Shown: positions 8,496 to 17,344, counted from the stretch's first letter. The stretch is DNA of 64,000 nucleotides from JAODBQ01 sp047602055 (GCA_047602055.1 JASGIG010000001.1:4216001-4280000), one strand, 5' to 3'. Notes: generated by a model from the letters alone, not told the origin. Numbers and translations are program-made.

Positions 8496-9278
8496 TCATC
8501 GGATGTTGACGCGGGTCGGGACGACGACGAGCGCACCACGATGGCGCAACACGTCGACGCGGGCGCGGTAGTGGTGGGCGAGCTCGTCACCGGTCAGCAC
8601 CTGGACGGGCGCTCCCGAGGCGGCGACGCGGCCGCCGGCGAGCAGCACCAGCTCGTCGCCGAACTGCGCGGCGAGCGTCAGGTCGTGCATCGTCGCCACC
8701 ACGGTGAGACCGCGGTCGCGGCGCAGCGCGTCGACGGTCTCGAGCACGTCCTGCTGGTGGCCGATGTCGAGCGCCGTCGTCGGCTCGTCGAGCAGCAGCA
8801 GCTCCGGCTCCTGGGCGAGCGCACGGGCGAGCACCACCCGCTGGCGCTCGCCGCCCGACAGCGTGCCGAGCCGGCGATCGGCGAGGGCGTCGAGGCCGAG
8901 GGCGCTGGTCGCCTCGGCGGCGACCGCGAGGTCGTGGGCGCTCTCGCTGGCCAGCGGGGCGAGGTGCGGCGTGCGCCCGAGCAGGACGTAGTGGGCGACG
9001 GTCATCGCCTCGGGCAGGTGGGCCCGCTGGGCGACGTAGGCGACGCGCTGCGCGAGCGCGCGTCGCGACATCGCACCCAGCGGCGTACCGGACAGCTCGA
9101 TGCGCCCGACGGCTGGGAGCAGGCCGGCGACGGCGCGCAGCAGCGTCGACTTGCCGGCGCCGTTCGGCCCGATGACCGTGACCCAGTCGCCGTTGCCGAC
9201 GGTGAGGTCGACCCCGTCGAGCACACGGCGGCGACCGAGCGTCACGGTGACGCCGGTGGCGTAGACGGCGGGCCTCAT
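8496..9278 (-). CDS. btuD: ABC transporter ATP-binding protein, BtuD/FecE-like
   Basis: This is the ATPase of a BtuCDF-type importer, most likely for corrinoids given its position inside a riboswitch-led cobalamin operon. The 260-residue product contains Walker A IGPNGAGKST around residues 36-45, signature LSGGERQR, Walker B LLLLDEPTTALD and the H-loop ATMHDL. The ATG overlaps the stop of the permease gene as ATGA, supporting this start over the much longer open frame upstream. The C-terminus carries a short conserved-looking extension ending VVVPTRVNIR. Siderophore uptake is the alternative because the family is shared. Confidence 0.88.
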   Translation of the reverse strand: MRPAVYATGVTVTLGRRRVLDGVDLTVGNGDWVTVIGPNGAGKSTLLRAVAGLLPAVGRIELSGTPLGAMSRRALAQRVAYVAQRAHLPEAMTVAHYVLLGRTPHLAPLASESAHDLAVAAEATSALGLDALADRRLGTLSGGERQRVVLARALAQEPELLLLDEPTTALDIGHQQDVLETVDALRRDRGLTVVATMHDLTLAAQFGDELVLLAGGRVAASGAPVQVLTGDELAHHYRARVDVLRHRGALVVVPTRVNIR

Positions 9279-10444
9279 CCGCGCCGCGTCCTCGTGCGCA
9301 TGATCAGCAGGAACGTCGGCGCGCCGATCGTCGCGGTGACGACGCCGATCGGCACCTCCGCAGGGGCGAGGATGCTGCGGGCGACGAGATCGGCGAGGCA
9401 CAGGAACCCGGCGCCGCCGAACGCCGAGAGGACGAGGATCCGCCGGTAGCTCGGCCCGGCGAACAGGCGCACGGCGTGCGGGACGATGATCCCGACGAAG
9501 CCGATCAGCCCGCTGACGGCGACGGCCGCCGCCGTGCCGAGCGTCGCCGCGGCGATCACCCGGCGGCGGGTGCTGTTCGGGTCGATGCCGAGCGAGGCGG
9601 CCTCGTCGTCGCCGAGCGTGAGCACGTCGAGACGCCGGCCGGCACCGACGATCATCCCGATCGACGCCGCGGCGAACGGCACGATGAGCCGGACCTGCGT
9701 CCAGCCGGCGACGTTGAACCGCCCGAGCAGCCAGCTGTAGACGTCGCGCACGGCTTGGTCGTCGCGCTGCAGCAGGAACGCCTGCAACGCCGAGCACAGG
9801 GCCGCCACGGCGATTCCGGCGAGGATCAGCGAGGCCGTCGTCCGGCCGGCGTCGTCGACACCGAGGGCGTACACCAGCAGCACCGAGGCGACGGCACCGG
9901 CGAACGCGGCGACCGTCGCCGCGAGGCCGCCGCCGCTGGCGATCCGGCCGGTGACGACCACCGTGACGCCGAGGCCGGCGCCGGCGGCGATGCCGAGCAG
10001 GTACGGATCGGCGAGCGGGTTGCCGAACGTCGCCTGGTACGCGCCGCCAGCCGTCGCCAGCACCGCCCCGACGATCGCCGCGAGCACGACGCGCGGCAGG
10101 CGCACCTCGGTGACGACCGCGGCGAGCGGCCCGTGCAGCCCATGATCGACGTTGACGCCGGGCAGCCGGTCGAGCAAGGCGCGCACGACCTGGCTCGGCG
10201 GGATCGAGGCCGGGCCGAGCAGGACGGCGACGGTCGCCGCAGCGAGCATGAACACGACACCGCCGGCGACCCACGGCAGCGGCAGCCGGGCCGGGTGACG
10301 CCGCGCCGGCGGGCGGCGCGACGCCGTTGCGGCCGCAACGTCGGCCGCCGCGGGGACGGCCGAGCCCGTTCGATGCGTTCCTGTCGCGCCCTGACCGGGA
10401 TCTTTCCGGTCAGGGCGCGACGAGATCCCGGCGTCGACGTTCAT
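9275..10444 (-). CDS. btuC: FecCD/BtuC-type ABC permease with repeat-encoded N-terminus
   Basis: This is the membrane subunit of the BtuCDF-type importer. The 389-residue product has about ten hydrophobic segments and family motifs such as VRLPRVVLAAIVGAVLATAGGAYQATFGNPLADP and the cytoplasmic coupling region GFVGIIVPHAVRL. The start ATG overlaps the stop of the btuF-like gene (ATGA), which fixes the start. As a result residues 2-25 are encoded by a 16-bp perfect palindrome (10383-10421), giving a hydrophilic extension (SSRPDRKDPGQGATG) ahead of the first membrane segment near residue 57. A later start would be more typical in length, so whether the extension is translated needs N-terminal data. 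Confidence 0.85.
   Translation of the reverse strand: MNVDAGISSRPDRKDPGQGATGTHRTGSAVPAAADVAAATASRRPPARRHPARLPLPWVAGGVVFMLAAATVAVLLGPASIPPSQVVRALLDRLPGVNVDHGLHGPLAAVVTEVRLPRVVLAAIVGAVLATAGGAYQATFGNPLADPYLLGIAAGAGLGVTVVVTGRIASGGGLAATVAAFAGAVASVLLVYALGVDDAGRTTASLILAGIAVAALCSALQAFLLQRDDQAVRDVYSWLLGRFNVAGWTQVRLIVPFAAASIGMIVGAGRRLDVLTLGDDEAASLGIDPNSTRRRVIAAATLGTAAAVAVSGLIGFVGIIVPHAVRLFAGPSYRRILVLSAFGGAGFLCLADLVARSILAPAEVPIGVVTATIGAPTFLLIMRTRTRRG
10383..10421. repeat. Perfect 16-bp inverted repeat inside the btuC-like gene
   Basis: Arms GTCGCGCCCTGACCGG and its exact complement enclose a 7-base loop. It shares the CGCGCCCTGACCGG core with the 51-bp palindromes at 6241-6390. In mRNA it would form a very stable hairpin about 25 bases after the btuC-like ATG. 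Confidence 0.92.
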
Positions 10445-11532
10445 CAGATGCCGGCGGTGGCCTCGACGGCCGCGGCAAGGAGGTCGACGAGGCGCGGTCC
10501 CCAGCGGCCGGCGACGTCCGGATCCAGGGTGACGACGTGACCGTCGTGCACTGCGCGCAGCTCGCTCCAGCCCGGCCGGGCGGCGAGGTCGGCGGCGGTC
10601 GGGTTCTGCCCGTTGCTGTGCGCCAGGAAGATCACGTCCGGGTCGGCGGCGAGGATCGCCTCGTTCGACAACTGCGGGAAGCCGCCGGCGGCGTCGCCCG
10701 CCGAGTCGGCGATGCTCGTCAGCCCGGCGCGGGACAGGACGTCGCCGATGAACGTCGCCGACGTGACCGTGTGACCGTCGTCGGCCAGCTCCAGGTAGTA
10801 GGTCAGCGGCTGGTCACGGTGCGGCGCCTTGGCGGCGAGCGTCTCCAGATCGGCGCGCATCTGGGTGACGAGCTCGTCCGCCGTCGTGCCGTGGCCGGTG
10901 GCCGTGCCGATCGTCACCAGCTGGGCGAGCGCGTCGTCGACGGTGACCGCCGGCGAGAACTGCAGCGTCGTCACGCCGATGGCCCCGAGCGCCTCGACGA
11001 TGCCCTCGCGGTCGCCGGCGACGAGCACGAGGTCGGGGTTCAGCGCGGCGATCGACTCGACGTTCGGCTTGAACCCGGACAGATCCGTCATCGGCGTCCC
11101 CGGCGGGAAGTTCGAGTACTTGTCGACGGCAACGACCTGCTCGCCGGCGCCGGCGGCGTAGAGCATCTCCGTCAGCGACGCCGACAGCGACACGATCCGC
11201 TGCGGCGCCGACGCAACCGTCACCGACCCGTTCCCCGCCGTGACCGTCACCGGGAACGCCGGCACGGTCGTCACCGTCGCCGGCGCGGCGGTCGTCGTGC
11301 CCGCCGCGGTCGTGGTCGTGCTCGCCGCAGTGATGGTCGTGCTCGCCGAGACGGTGGTCGCCGTGATCGTGGTCGCTCCCGAGCTGCCGCCGCACGCAGC
11401 CAGCGCACCGACCGCGAGCACGACCAGCCCGGCCGGCCGGCCCCTCCAACGTCGTTCGTGTCGCGTCGCTGACCGGAACTTCTGCGGTCGCCGCCGAGAC
11501 ACGAACGAGGTGGAGGGATCGGGGGGCGTCAT
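10444..11532 (-). CDS. btuF: Substrate-binding lipoprotein, BtuF-like
   Basis: This is a helical-backbone (TroA/BtuF fold) binding lipoprotein that would capture cobalamin or a corrinoid for the BtuCD-like partner. The lipobox is LAVGALAAC, followed by a Thr/Ala/Ser linker of about 45 residues. The mature domain has the family start APQRIVSLSASLTEMLYAAGAGEQVVAVD, then SGFKPNVESIAALNPDLVL and a C-terminal LRAVHDGHVVTLDP. The ATG overlaps the stop of the chelatase gene (ATGA). That start gives an unusually long signal-peptide n-region of about 34 residues, part of which (TSFVSRRRPQKFRSATRHER) is encoded by a palindromic repeat. A GTG at codon 12 or a later start is possible. Confidence 0.86.
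   Translation of the reverse strand: MTPPDPSTSFVSRRRPQKFRSATRHERRWRGRPAGLVVLAVGALAACGGSSGATTITATTVSASTTITAASTTTTAAGTTTAAPATVTTVPAFPVTVTAGNGSVTVASAPQRIVSLSASLTEMLYAAGAGEQVVAVDKYSNFPPGTPMTDLSGFKPNVESIAALNPDLVLVAGDREGIVEALGAIGVTTLQFSPAVTVDDALAQLVTIGTATGHGTTADELVTQMRADLETLAAKAPHRDQPLTYYLELADDGHTVTSATFIGDVLSRAGLTSIADSAGDAAGGFPQLSNEAILAADPDVIFLAHSNGQNPTAADLAARPGWSELRAVHDGHVVTLDPDVAGRWGPRLVDLLAAAVEATAGI
11444..11516. repeat. Long imperfect palindrome in the 5' end of the btuF-like gene
   Basis: Arms CGTTCGTGTC (11453-11462) and GACACGAACG (11498-11507) are flanked by CCTCCAAC and GGTGGAGG, which pair with one mismatch. The core GCTGACCGGAACTTC resembles the core of the 51-bp palindromes upstream of cobB. 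It lies entirely within the apparent coding sequence and precedes the signal peptide. Confidence 0.82.
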
Positions 11533-12545
11533 CGTTGGCCTCGCTCTGTGATGGTGGTGGTCAGGTGGTCGTCGAAGGGGATGAGCGCGGCGTCGAGGGC
11601 GGTGGCGAGCGTGGCCGCGAGGCCGAGGCGGACGGGGCCGTCCTCGCAGTCGACGACGACGCTGTCGACGCCACGGCGGCGGATCGTCGCCGCGACGGTC
11701 AGGGCGTCGTCGAGCGCATCGGCGCCGCCGGTCGCCCGGCCATCGGTGAGCACCACGAGCAGCGGGTGGTCGTCGCCCTGCGCGTCGAGCAGGCCGAGAG
11801 CGCCGCGCAGGCCGGCGGCGAGCGGAGTCGCCCCGCCCGTCGCCAGGTCGTGCAGGCGGTTGCGGGCGACGTCGATGCTGGTCGTCGGGGCGAGCGCCAC
11901 CTCGGCGCCGTCACCGCGGAACGTCACGAGGGCGACGCGGTTGCGGCGCTGGTAGGCGTCGTCGAGCAGGCCGAGCACCGTGTCGGTCGCAGCGGCAGCG
12001 CGCCGCGGCGCGCCCATCGAACCGCTGAGGTCGACGGCCACGACGATCAGCCGGGTGCGCCGCGCGACGCGGACGTCGCTGCGCAGGTCGCCGCGCTCGG
12101 CCACCGCCGACGCATCCTCGGCGCGGCGCGTCGCCAGCGCTCGCACCGTCGACAGCGCCGCGATCGGCGCCCCGTCTCCCGCTGGGACGGCGCGCACGAA
12201 CCGCCCGCGATCACCGATCGTGGCCGGCGCCGGTGGCAGCACCGGCCGTCGAGCCGAACCGCCGCCCGGCAGCAGACGACCCGGCCCGGTGTTCCGGTCA
12301 CCACCAGAACCCGACTGCCCGCTTCCTGCCGTGACCAGATCGTCCGGTGCCGGCGCCAGGGGCTCGCCGAACGACGCACCGTCGGCGCCCCGGTCACCGC
12401 CGGAACATGACTGCTCGCCTCCGGTGGTGACCGGATCGTCCGGCGCCGGTGGCGCCGGCGGCGCCCCGAACAAGGCGTCGCCGAGGTTCTGGTCACCGCC
12501 GGAACCCGACTGCCCGCTTCGTGCCGCGACGGCATCGCCGCCGCG
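11529..12545 (-). CDS. Mg-chelatase-like protein, linker and von Willebrand A (ChlD-type) half; separated by frameshift
   Basis: This is the C-terminal half of a ChlI/ChlD-type AAA+/VWA protein of the kind found beside cobN in actinobacteria, where it probably serves as the ATPase partner of CobN in cobalt insertion. The VWA domain has a complete MIDAS: DLSGSMG, then ATPLAAGLRG and VLTDGRATGGAD. It is preceded by a Pro/Ala/Gly/Asp-rich linker containing three repeat copies. The frame stays open beyond 12545, but there it overlaps the AAA+ frame and reads as nonsense, and no convincing start codon is seen. The simplest reading is one gene broken by one extra base (or two missing) between about 12535 and 12560. 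Programmed frameshifting or two separate genes are alternatives. Confidence 0.7.
   Translation of the reverse strand, partial: RGGDAVAARSGQSGSGGDQNLGDALFGAPPAPPAPDDPVTTGGEQSCSGGDRGADGASFGEPLAPAPDDLVTAGSGQSGSGGDRNTGPGRLLPGGGSARRPVLPPAPATIGDRGRFVRAVPAGDGAPIAALSTVRALATRRAEDASAVAERGDLRSDVRVARRTRLIVVAVDLSGSMGAPRRAAAATDTVLGLLDDAYQRRNRVALVTFRGDGAEVALAPTTSIDVARNRLHDLATGGATPLAAGLRGALGLLDAQGDDHPLLVVLTDGRATGGADALDDALTVAATIRRRGVDSVVVDCEDGPVRLGLAATLATALDAALIPFDDHLTTTITERGQR
12292..12539. repeat. Three diverged repeat copies in the chelatase linker
   Basis: Copies begin near 12292, 12388 and 12487 and share GGTCACC-(A/G)CC-(A/G)GAAC, then GACTGC(C/T)CGC. The middle copy carries an inverted repeat CCGGTCACC / GGTGACCGG. 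They encode related peptides such as SGQSGSGGD and PDDLVTAG. The third copy contains the stop codon that ends the AAA+ frame. Confidence 0.8.
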
Positions 12546-13602
12546 TGTCGCCCAGCGTCTGGTCGATCGCGTCGGCCAGCTGATCGGGCGGGACCACGGG
12601 CGGGTCGTGCGGCCGCCGTCGGGCGCGGTGGGCCAGCACCAGCGGGGCGACGCGGCGCAGGTCGTCGAGCGTCGCAACGGCACGGCCGTCGAGGCCGGCG
12701 CACGCCGCCGCGGCGCGGCACAGCGTCAGGTCGGCGCGCAGCCCCTCGGCGCCGACGGCCAGCGCCAGCCGGCTGGCAGCCTCGAGCACGTCGTCGCCGA
12801 TCACCGCCGGCTGCGCCCGGCGCAACCGCTCGCCCAGCTCTGCATCTGCGGCGGCAAAGGCCGCGTCGCCAGCGACGGCACCACGGACAGCGAGGTGCCC
12901 GCCCGCGACGTCGACCTCAGCGGGCAACATCCCGGCAGCGCCCGCCGCCGGCGTTTCGACGGCACGGCCCTCAGCGGCCGCGAACGAGGCGCCACCGGCG
13001 AGCGTGTCGTGCGCCAGCCGGCGGCGCACGGCCTGCATCCGCTCGGCGACGTCGTCGGTGGCGCGGACCTCGACGCACAGGCCGAAGCGGTCGACGAGTT
13101 GCGGGCGCAGCTCGCCCTCCTCGGGGTTCATCGAGCCGACGAGCACGAAGCGGGCCGGGTGGCGGTGGGAGATGCCGTCGCGCTCGACGATCTGCTCGCC
13201 GGACACGGCGACGTCGAGGAGCACATCGACGAGGTGGTCGGCGAGCAGGTTGACCTCGTCGACGTACAGCACGCCGCCGTCGGCAGCGGCGAGCAGCCCG
13301 GGGCGGAACGTCATCGCCCCGCCGGCGAGCGCGGCGCCGACGTCGAGCGACCCGAGCAGGCGGTCCTCGGTGGTGCCGAGCGGCAGGTCGGTGAACCCGC
13401 CGACGAGCCCGGCGAGTCCACGGGCCAGCGTCGTCTTCGCCGAGCCCTTGTGCCCGCGCAGGAGCACCCCGCCGATCAGCGGGTCGACGGCCGCCAGCAG
13501 CAGGGCGAGCTTGGCGTCGTGCTGGCCGACGACCGCCGAGAACGGGAACCGCCGAACGGTGCGCGATGAGTCATGCGCCGCAGTGTCCGACTCATGACTC
13601 AT
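12493..13602 (-). CDS. Mg-chelatase-like AAA+ (ChlI-type) half; ends early by frameshift
   Basis: This is the N-terminal AAA+ ATPase part of the chelatase subunit. The 369-codon frame contains FPFSAVVGQHDAKLALLL near the N-terminus, a P-loop-like GHKGSAKTTLARGLA, YVDEVNLLADHLVDVLLD (Walker B) and GSMNPEEGELRPQLVDRFG (sensor/arginine-finger region), then a helical lid ending QLADAIDQTLGDTRR. After that the frame reads Arg-rich and stops inside a repeat copy, while the VWA half continues in the next frame. Homologues I know are single proteins of about 600-700 residues. The ATG overlaps the cobN stop (ATGA) and lies inside a perfect palindrome, so the first 14 residues (MSHESDTAAHDSSR) are repeat-derived. 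Confidence 0.8.
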   Translation of the reverse strand: MSHESDTAAHDSSRTVRRFPFSAVVGQHDAKLALLLAAVDPLIGGVLLRGHKGSAKTTLARGLAGLVGGFTDLPLGTTEDRLLGSLDVGAALAGGAMTFRPGLLAAADGGVLYVDEVNLLADHLVDVLLDVAVSGEQIVERDGISHRHPARFVLVGSMNPEEGELRPQLVDRFGLCVEVRATDDVAERMQAVRRRLAHDTLAGGASFAAAEGRAVETPAAGAAGMLPAEVDVAGGHLAVRGAVAGDAAFAAADAELGERLRRAQPAVIGDDVLEAASRLALAVGAEGLRADLTLCRAAAACAGLDGRAVATLDDLRRVAPLVLAHRARRRPHDPPVVPPDQLADAIDQTLGDTRRRCRRGTKRAVGFRR

Positions 13603-13605
13603 CGC
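13563..13605. repeat. 13-bp perfect inverted repeat spanning the cobN stop and the chelatase start
   Basis: Arms GCGATGAGTCATG (13563-13575) and CATGACTCATCGC (13593-13605) enclose a 17-base loop. The right arm contains both the cobN stop and the chelatase ATG, so the hairpin would sequester this start codon in mRNA. Confidence 0.9.
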
Positions 13606-16600
13606 GACTCCTCCCAGCCCTCGGCCTCCAGCACCGCCGCCGCCAGGGTCTGCCGGGCCGCGTCCGACGCCGCCCACATGCCTCGCGCCGCGGCCTCCAG
13701 CAGGCGTTCGGCGATCGAGCGCAGCGCCCACGGGTTGGACTGCTCGAAGAACTTGCGCATCGCCTCGTCGCCGACGTACGCCTCGGTGACCCGCTCGTAC
13801 ATCCAGTCCTCGACGACGCGCGCCGTGGCGTCGTAGCCGAACAGGTAGTCGACGGTGGCGGCCAGCTCGAACGCCCCCTTGTAGCCGTGGGCCTTCATCG
13901 CCTCGATCCAGCGCGGGTTGAGCACCCGGCTGCGCACCACCCGGGCGGCCTCCTCGGCGAGCGAGCGGACCTTCGGGTTGGCCGGATCCGCGCTGTCGCC
14001 GAACCACGCCTTCGGAGCCTTACCGGTCAGTGCCCGCACTGCGGCGACCATCCCACCGTGATCCTGGAGGTAGTCGTCGGAGTCGAAGATGTCGTGCTCG
14101 CGGTTGTCCTGGTTCTTCACCGCGACCTCGATCGCCGCGAACCGCCGGCGCATCTCCTCGGGCGCGGCCTCGCCGTGGCGGTGCCGCCCGTAGGCGAAGC
14201 CGGACCAGGCGAGGTACACCTCGGCGAGGTCGTCGTCGGAGCGCCACGAGCGCTGCTCGATCACCGCGACGATGCCCGAGCCGTAGCCGCCCGGCGGCGG
14301 TCCCCACAGCCGAGCATCGGTAGCGCCAACAGCGGCGATCGGGTTCTCCGCCGGCGACTCGTCGAGCGCGGCGACGAGCGCGACCGCGTCGTCGAGCAGG
14401 GCCACGACGTGCGGGAAGGCGTCGCGGAAGAAGCCGCTGATCCGCAGGGTGACGTCGATGCGCGGCCGGCCGAGCTCGGCCAGGGGGATCACCGAGAGGC
14501 CGGTCACCCGCTGGGTGCGCTCGTCCCACGTCGGGCGCACACCGAGCAGCGCCAGCGCCTCGGCGACGTCGTCGCCGTTGGTGCGCATCGCCGCCGTGCC
14601 CCACAGCACCAGCCCGACGGTCGTCGGATACGCAGAGGTCTCGGCGAGATGGCGTTCGACCAAGCGGTCGGCCAAGGCCGAGCCGACCTCCCACGCCAGT
14701 CGGGACGGGATCGCCTTCGGGTCGACGGAGTAGAGGTTCCGGCCGGTCGGCAACACGTGCGCCGCGCCACGGCTCGGTGCGCCACTCGGCCCGGCCGGCA
14801 CGTGCCGCCCGTCCAAACCGAGAAGCAGGTTGGCGATCTCGTCGCCGCTGCGCCGCAGGTCCGGCACGAGCCGCGACGCCACCCAGCGCAGGGTCGGATC
14901 GTCGGTCGACGACGGGTCCCACCCGCTCGCCGCGAGCGTCGTGACGAGCGAGCGGCACGACGCCTCGACGCGATCGGTGTCGGCCAGGCCGGCAGTGGCA
15001 AGGTCGACGCCCAACCCCGCGGCCACGGTGGCGCGCAGCGACGGGGCGTCGCCCTGTGGCAGACGGGTGATCGCCAACACGTCGTCGACGAGCGCCTCGC
15101 CCTCCGGCGCGCGCCCGAGGACGTGGAGACCGCCGCGGATCTGGGCGTCCTTCAGCGCGCACAGGTAGCCGTCGACGTGCAGGACGACGTCGTCGAACGA
15201 CTCGTCGTCCGGGGCGACGTCGCCGAGGTCGAGGTCGCGGTGGATCTGCGCGGCGACGAGCACCTCCCACACCTGGGCGCGGATCGCCGGCAGCTTGGAC
15301 GGGTCCATCGCCGCGCTCTGCGCGTAGCCGTCGAGCAGTTGCTCCAGGCGGGCCAGCTCGTCGTAGGTCTCCGCCCGGGTGAGCGGCGGCGGCAGGTGGT
15401 CGACGATCACCGCATGCGCCCGGCGCTTGGCCTGCGTCCCCTCCCCCGGGTCGTTGACGACGAACGGGTAGAACAGCGGCACGTCGGCAATGGCGACGTC
15501 GGGGAAGCAGGCGCCCGACAACGCCAGCGCCTTGCCCGGCAGCCACTCCATGGTGCCGTGCTTGCCGAGGTGGACGATCGCGTCGGCGCCCCACCCGCCG
15601 TCGGCGGCGGGCATCGTCAGCCACCGGTAGGTCGCCAGGTAGTGGTGCGGCGGCGGGATGTCCGGGGCGTGGTAGGTGCCGATCGGATCGGAGCCGAAGC
15701 CGCGTGGCGGCTGGATCGTCACCAGCACGCCGCCGAGGTCGATCCCGGTGAACCACAGCCGTTCGTCGGCGACGTACACCTCACCGGGCGCCGATCCCCA
15801 CACCGCCTCGACGGTCTCCCGAGCGGGCTCTGGCAGCGACGAGAACCAATCGGCATACGCCGTCGCGGACCACGAGCCGGCGGCGACGTCGAGCTGCGCG
15901 GCGGTCAGCCGCGGCTGGTCGTAGGTCAGCCCGACCGCCAGCTCGTCCATCAGCGCGTCGCCGTCGGCGGGGATGCGATCGACGCGGTAGCCCACGTCGC
16001 GCAGCGTGTGCAGCAGCGCGATCGCCGATGCCGGCGTGTCCAGCCCGACGGCGTTGCCGAGCCGAGCCCGCTTGGTCGGGTACGCCGACAGCATCAGCAC
16101 GACGCGCTTGTCGGGGTTCGGCACGCGCCGCAGCCGGGCGGTGCGCACGGCCAGCGCAGCGAGTCGGGCGGTGCGCTCGGGGTCGGCGCGCGCCGCGATC
16201 AGCTCGGCGCCGGCACCGGCCTCGTCGTCGACGATCTCCTTGAACGCGAACGTCGGCCCGATGATCCGCCCGTCGAACTCCGGCACGGCCACGCCGGAGG
16301 CGACCTCCAGCGGCCGCAGCCCGGCATCGTCGGCGAACCACTCGGCGCGGGACATCAGCGTCGAGGGCGACTGGATCACCGGGATCCCCAACTCATCCAG
16401 GCCCGGCACGGTCCAGCCGTCGCCACCGGCGTTCGTCGTCCCGGCGGCGAGCGTCGAGGTGATGATCACGTCGACGCCGTGCGCACGGCACAGCTCCAGC
16501 GCCTCCACGCGACCGTCGGCGTCGGCGCGCAGCGAGTACGTGGCGATCGCCAGCACGTCGGCACCGGCGGCATCCAGCGCGGCCGCCAGGTCGCGGAACG

Positions 16601-17147
16601 ACGCGGTGTTCCCGGCGACGAGGTGCGCCCGGTAGAAGACGATCGCGACCAGTGGTCGCTCGGCGCGGCGGCCCGTCACCGGCAGGCCGACCTCGTCCCA
16701 CACGGTCACCGCCGGCACCTCCGCCGGGGCGTCGAAGCCGACGCCGGTGAGCAGCACCGTGTCGGACAGGAAGCGCACGAGCTGACCGAGGTTCGCCGGG
16801 CCGCCGGCGGCGAGGTAGCCGTGCGCGGCGCGGGCCACGCCGGCCGGCACGGTCGACAGGCCGAGCAGCTCGGCGTCCGGCTCGGCCTCCCCGCCGGCGG
16901 CGACGAGCGGCACGTCCGCGGTTCGGCATGCGTCGCGCAGCGCGCCGAACCCGTCCTCCCAGGCGCGCACGCCGCCGAGCAGGCGCACGACGACGAGCGA
17001 CACACCCTCCAGCGACGGCACGCCGCCGATGCGCTCCGGCGACGCCCAGCGCACAGCCGGGCAGCCGTCCGGCAGGTCCTCGACGGCCGAGCGCAGCGCC
17101 AGCAGCTCGGTGTCGACGTTCGACATGAACAGGATCACGACCCGCAC
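13599..17147 (-). CDS. cobN: Cobaltochelatase subunit CobN
   Basis: CobN is the large catalytic subunit of the aerobic ATP-dependent cobaltochelatase that inserts Co2+ into hydrogenobyrinic acid a,c-diamide. The 1182-residue product covers the full family length. Typical blocks are RPLVAIVFYRAHLVAGNTASF, IPVIQSPSTL, IIGPTFAFKEIVDDE, VLMLSAYPTKRARLGNAVGLDTPASAI, AIVHLGKHGTMEWLPGKA with its conserved His/Glu, and FDSDDYLQDHGGM followed by LNPRWIEAMKAHGYKGAFE near the C-terminus. The GTG in front of RVVILFMSNVDTELLAL is preferred; the open frame upstream is the cobalamin riboswitch. It leads the operon cobN-chelatase-btuF-btuC-btuD-cobO and should be repressed by adenosylcobalamin through that riboswitch. 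Confidence 0.95.
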   Translation of the reverse strand: MRVVILFMSNVDTELLALRSAVEDLPDGCPAVRWASPERIGGVPSLEGVSLVVVRLLGGVRAWEDGFGALRDACRTADVPLVAAGGEAEPDAELLGLSTVPAGVARAAHGYLAAGGPANLGQLVRFLSDTVLLTGVGFDAPAEVPAVTVWDEVGLPVTGRRAERPLVAIVFYRAHLVAGNTASFRDLAAALDAAGADVLAIATYSLRADADGRVEALELCRAHGVDVIITSTLAAGTTNAGGDGWTVPGLDELGIPVIQSPSTLMSRAEWFADDAGLRPLEVASGVAVPEFDGRIIGPTFAFKEIVDDEAGAGAELIAARADPERTARLAALAVRTARLRRVPNPDKRVVLMLSAYPTKRARLGNAVGLDTPASAIALLHTLRDVGYRVDRIPADGDALMDELAVGLTYDQPRLTAAQLDVAAGSWSATAYADWFSSLPEPARETVEAVWGSAPGEVYVADERLWFTGIDLGGVLVTIQPPRGFGSDPIGTYHAPDIPPPHHYLATYRWLTMPAADGGWGADAIVHLGKHGTMEWLPGKALALSGACFPDVAIADVPLFYPFVVNDPGEGTQAKRRAHAVIVDHLPPPLTRAETYDELARLEQLLDGYAQSAAMDPSKLPAIRAQVWEVLVAAQIHRDLDLGDVAPDDESFDDVVLHVDGYLCALKDAQIRGGLHVLGRAPEGEALVDDVLAITRLPQGDAPSLRATVAAGLGVDLATAGLADTDRVEASCRSLVTTLAASGWDPSSTDDPTLRWVASRLVPDLRRSGDEIANLLLGLDGRHVPAGPSGAPSRGAAHVLPTGRNLYSVDPKAIPSRLAWEVGSALADRLVERHLAETSAYPTTVGLVLWGTAAMRTNGDDVAEALALLGVRPTWDERTQRVTGLSVIPLAELGRPRIDVTLRISGFFRDAFPHVVALLDDAVALVAALDESPAENPIAAVGATDARLWGPPPGGYGSGIVAVIEQRSWRSDDDLAEVYLAWSGFAYGRHRHGEAAPEEMRRRFAAIEVAVKNQDNREHDIFDSDDYLQDHGGMVAAVRALTGKAPKAWFGDSADPANPKVRSLAEEAARVVRSRVLNPRWIEAMKAHGYKGAFELAATVDYLFGYDATARVVEDWMYERVTEAYVGDEAMRKFFEQSNPWALRSIAERLLEAAARGMWAASDAARQTLAAAVLEAEGWEESR

Positions 17148-17180
17148 TCCGGGGCCATCGCTCCTCCATCCTCGTGGTTT

Positions 17181-17325
17181 CCAGGTCTGGCGGTGTCCTG
17201 GCTCCCGGATCGACGCTCGCCCTCGCCTTCCAACCCGTGCGGGCCGTGGCATCGTGAGGGGTCGCTCCCCGGTGACAGTTGCGGGACAGCCCCGGATTCG
17301 CACCGGTGTTCCCGTCAGACCTCGG
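17181..17325 (-). ncRNA. Cobalamin riboswitch upstream of cobN
   Basis: Read on the minus strand the element runs from an AGGTCTG arm, through GGTGCGAATCCGGGGCTGTCCCGC and AACTGTCACC, to the B12 box AGCCAGGACACCGCC (17203-17189) and the closing arm CAGACCTGG. P1 pairing of AGGTCTG with CAGACCT is visible. The aptamer ends about 34 bases before the cobN start, so control of translation initiation is likely. It is positioned head to head with a second cobalamin riboswitch. Confidence 0.93.
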
Positions 17326-17344
17326 TGACGGTAGCGGATGACGC

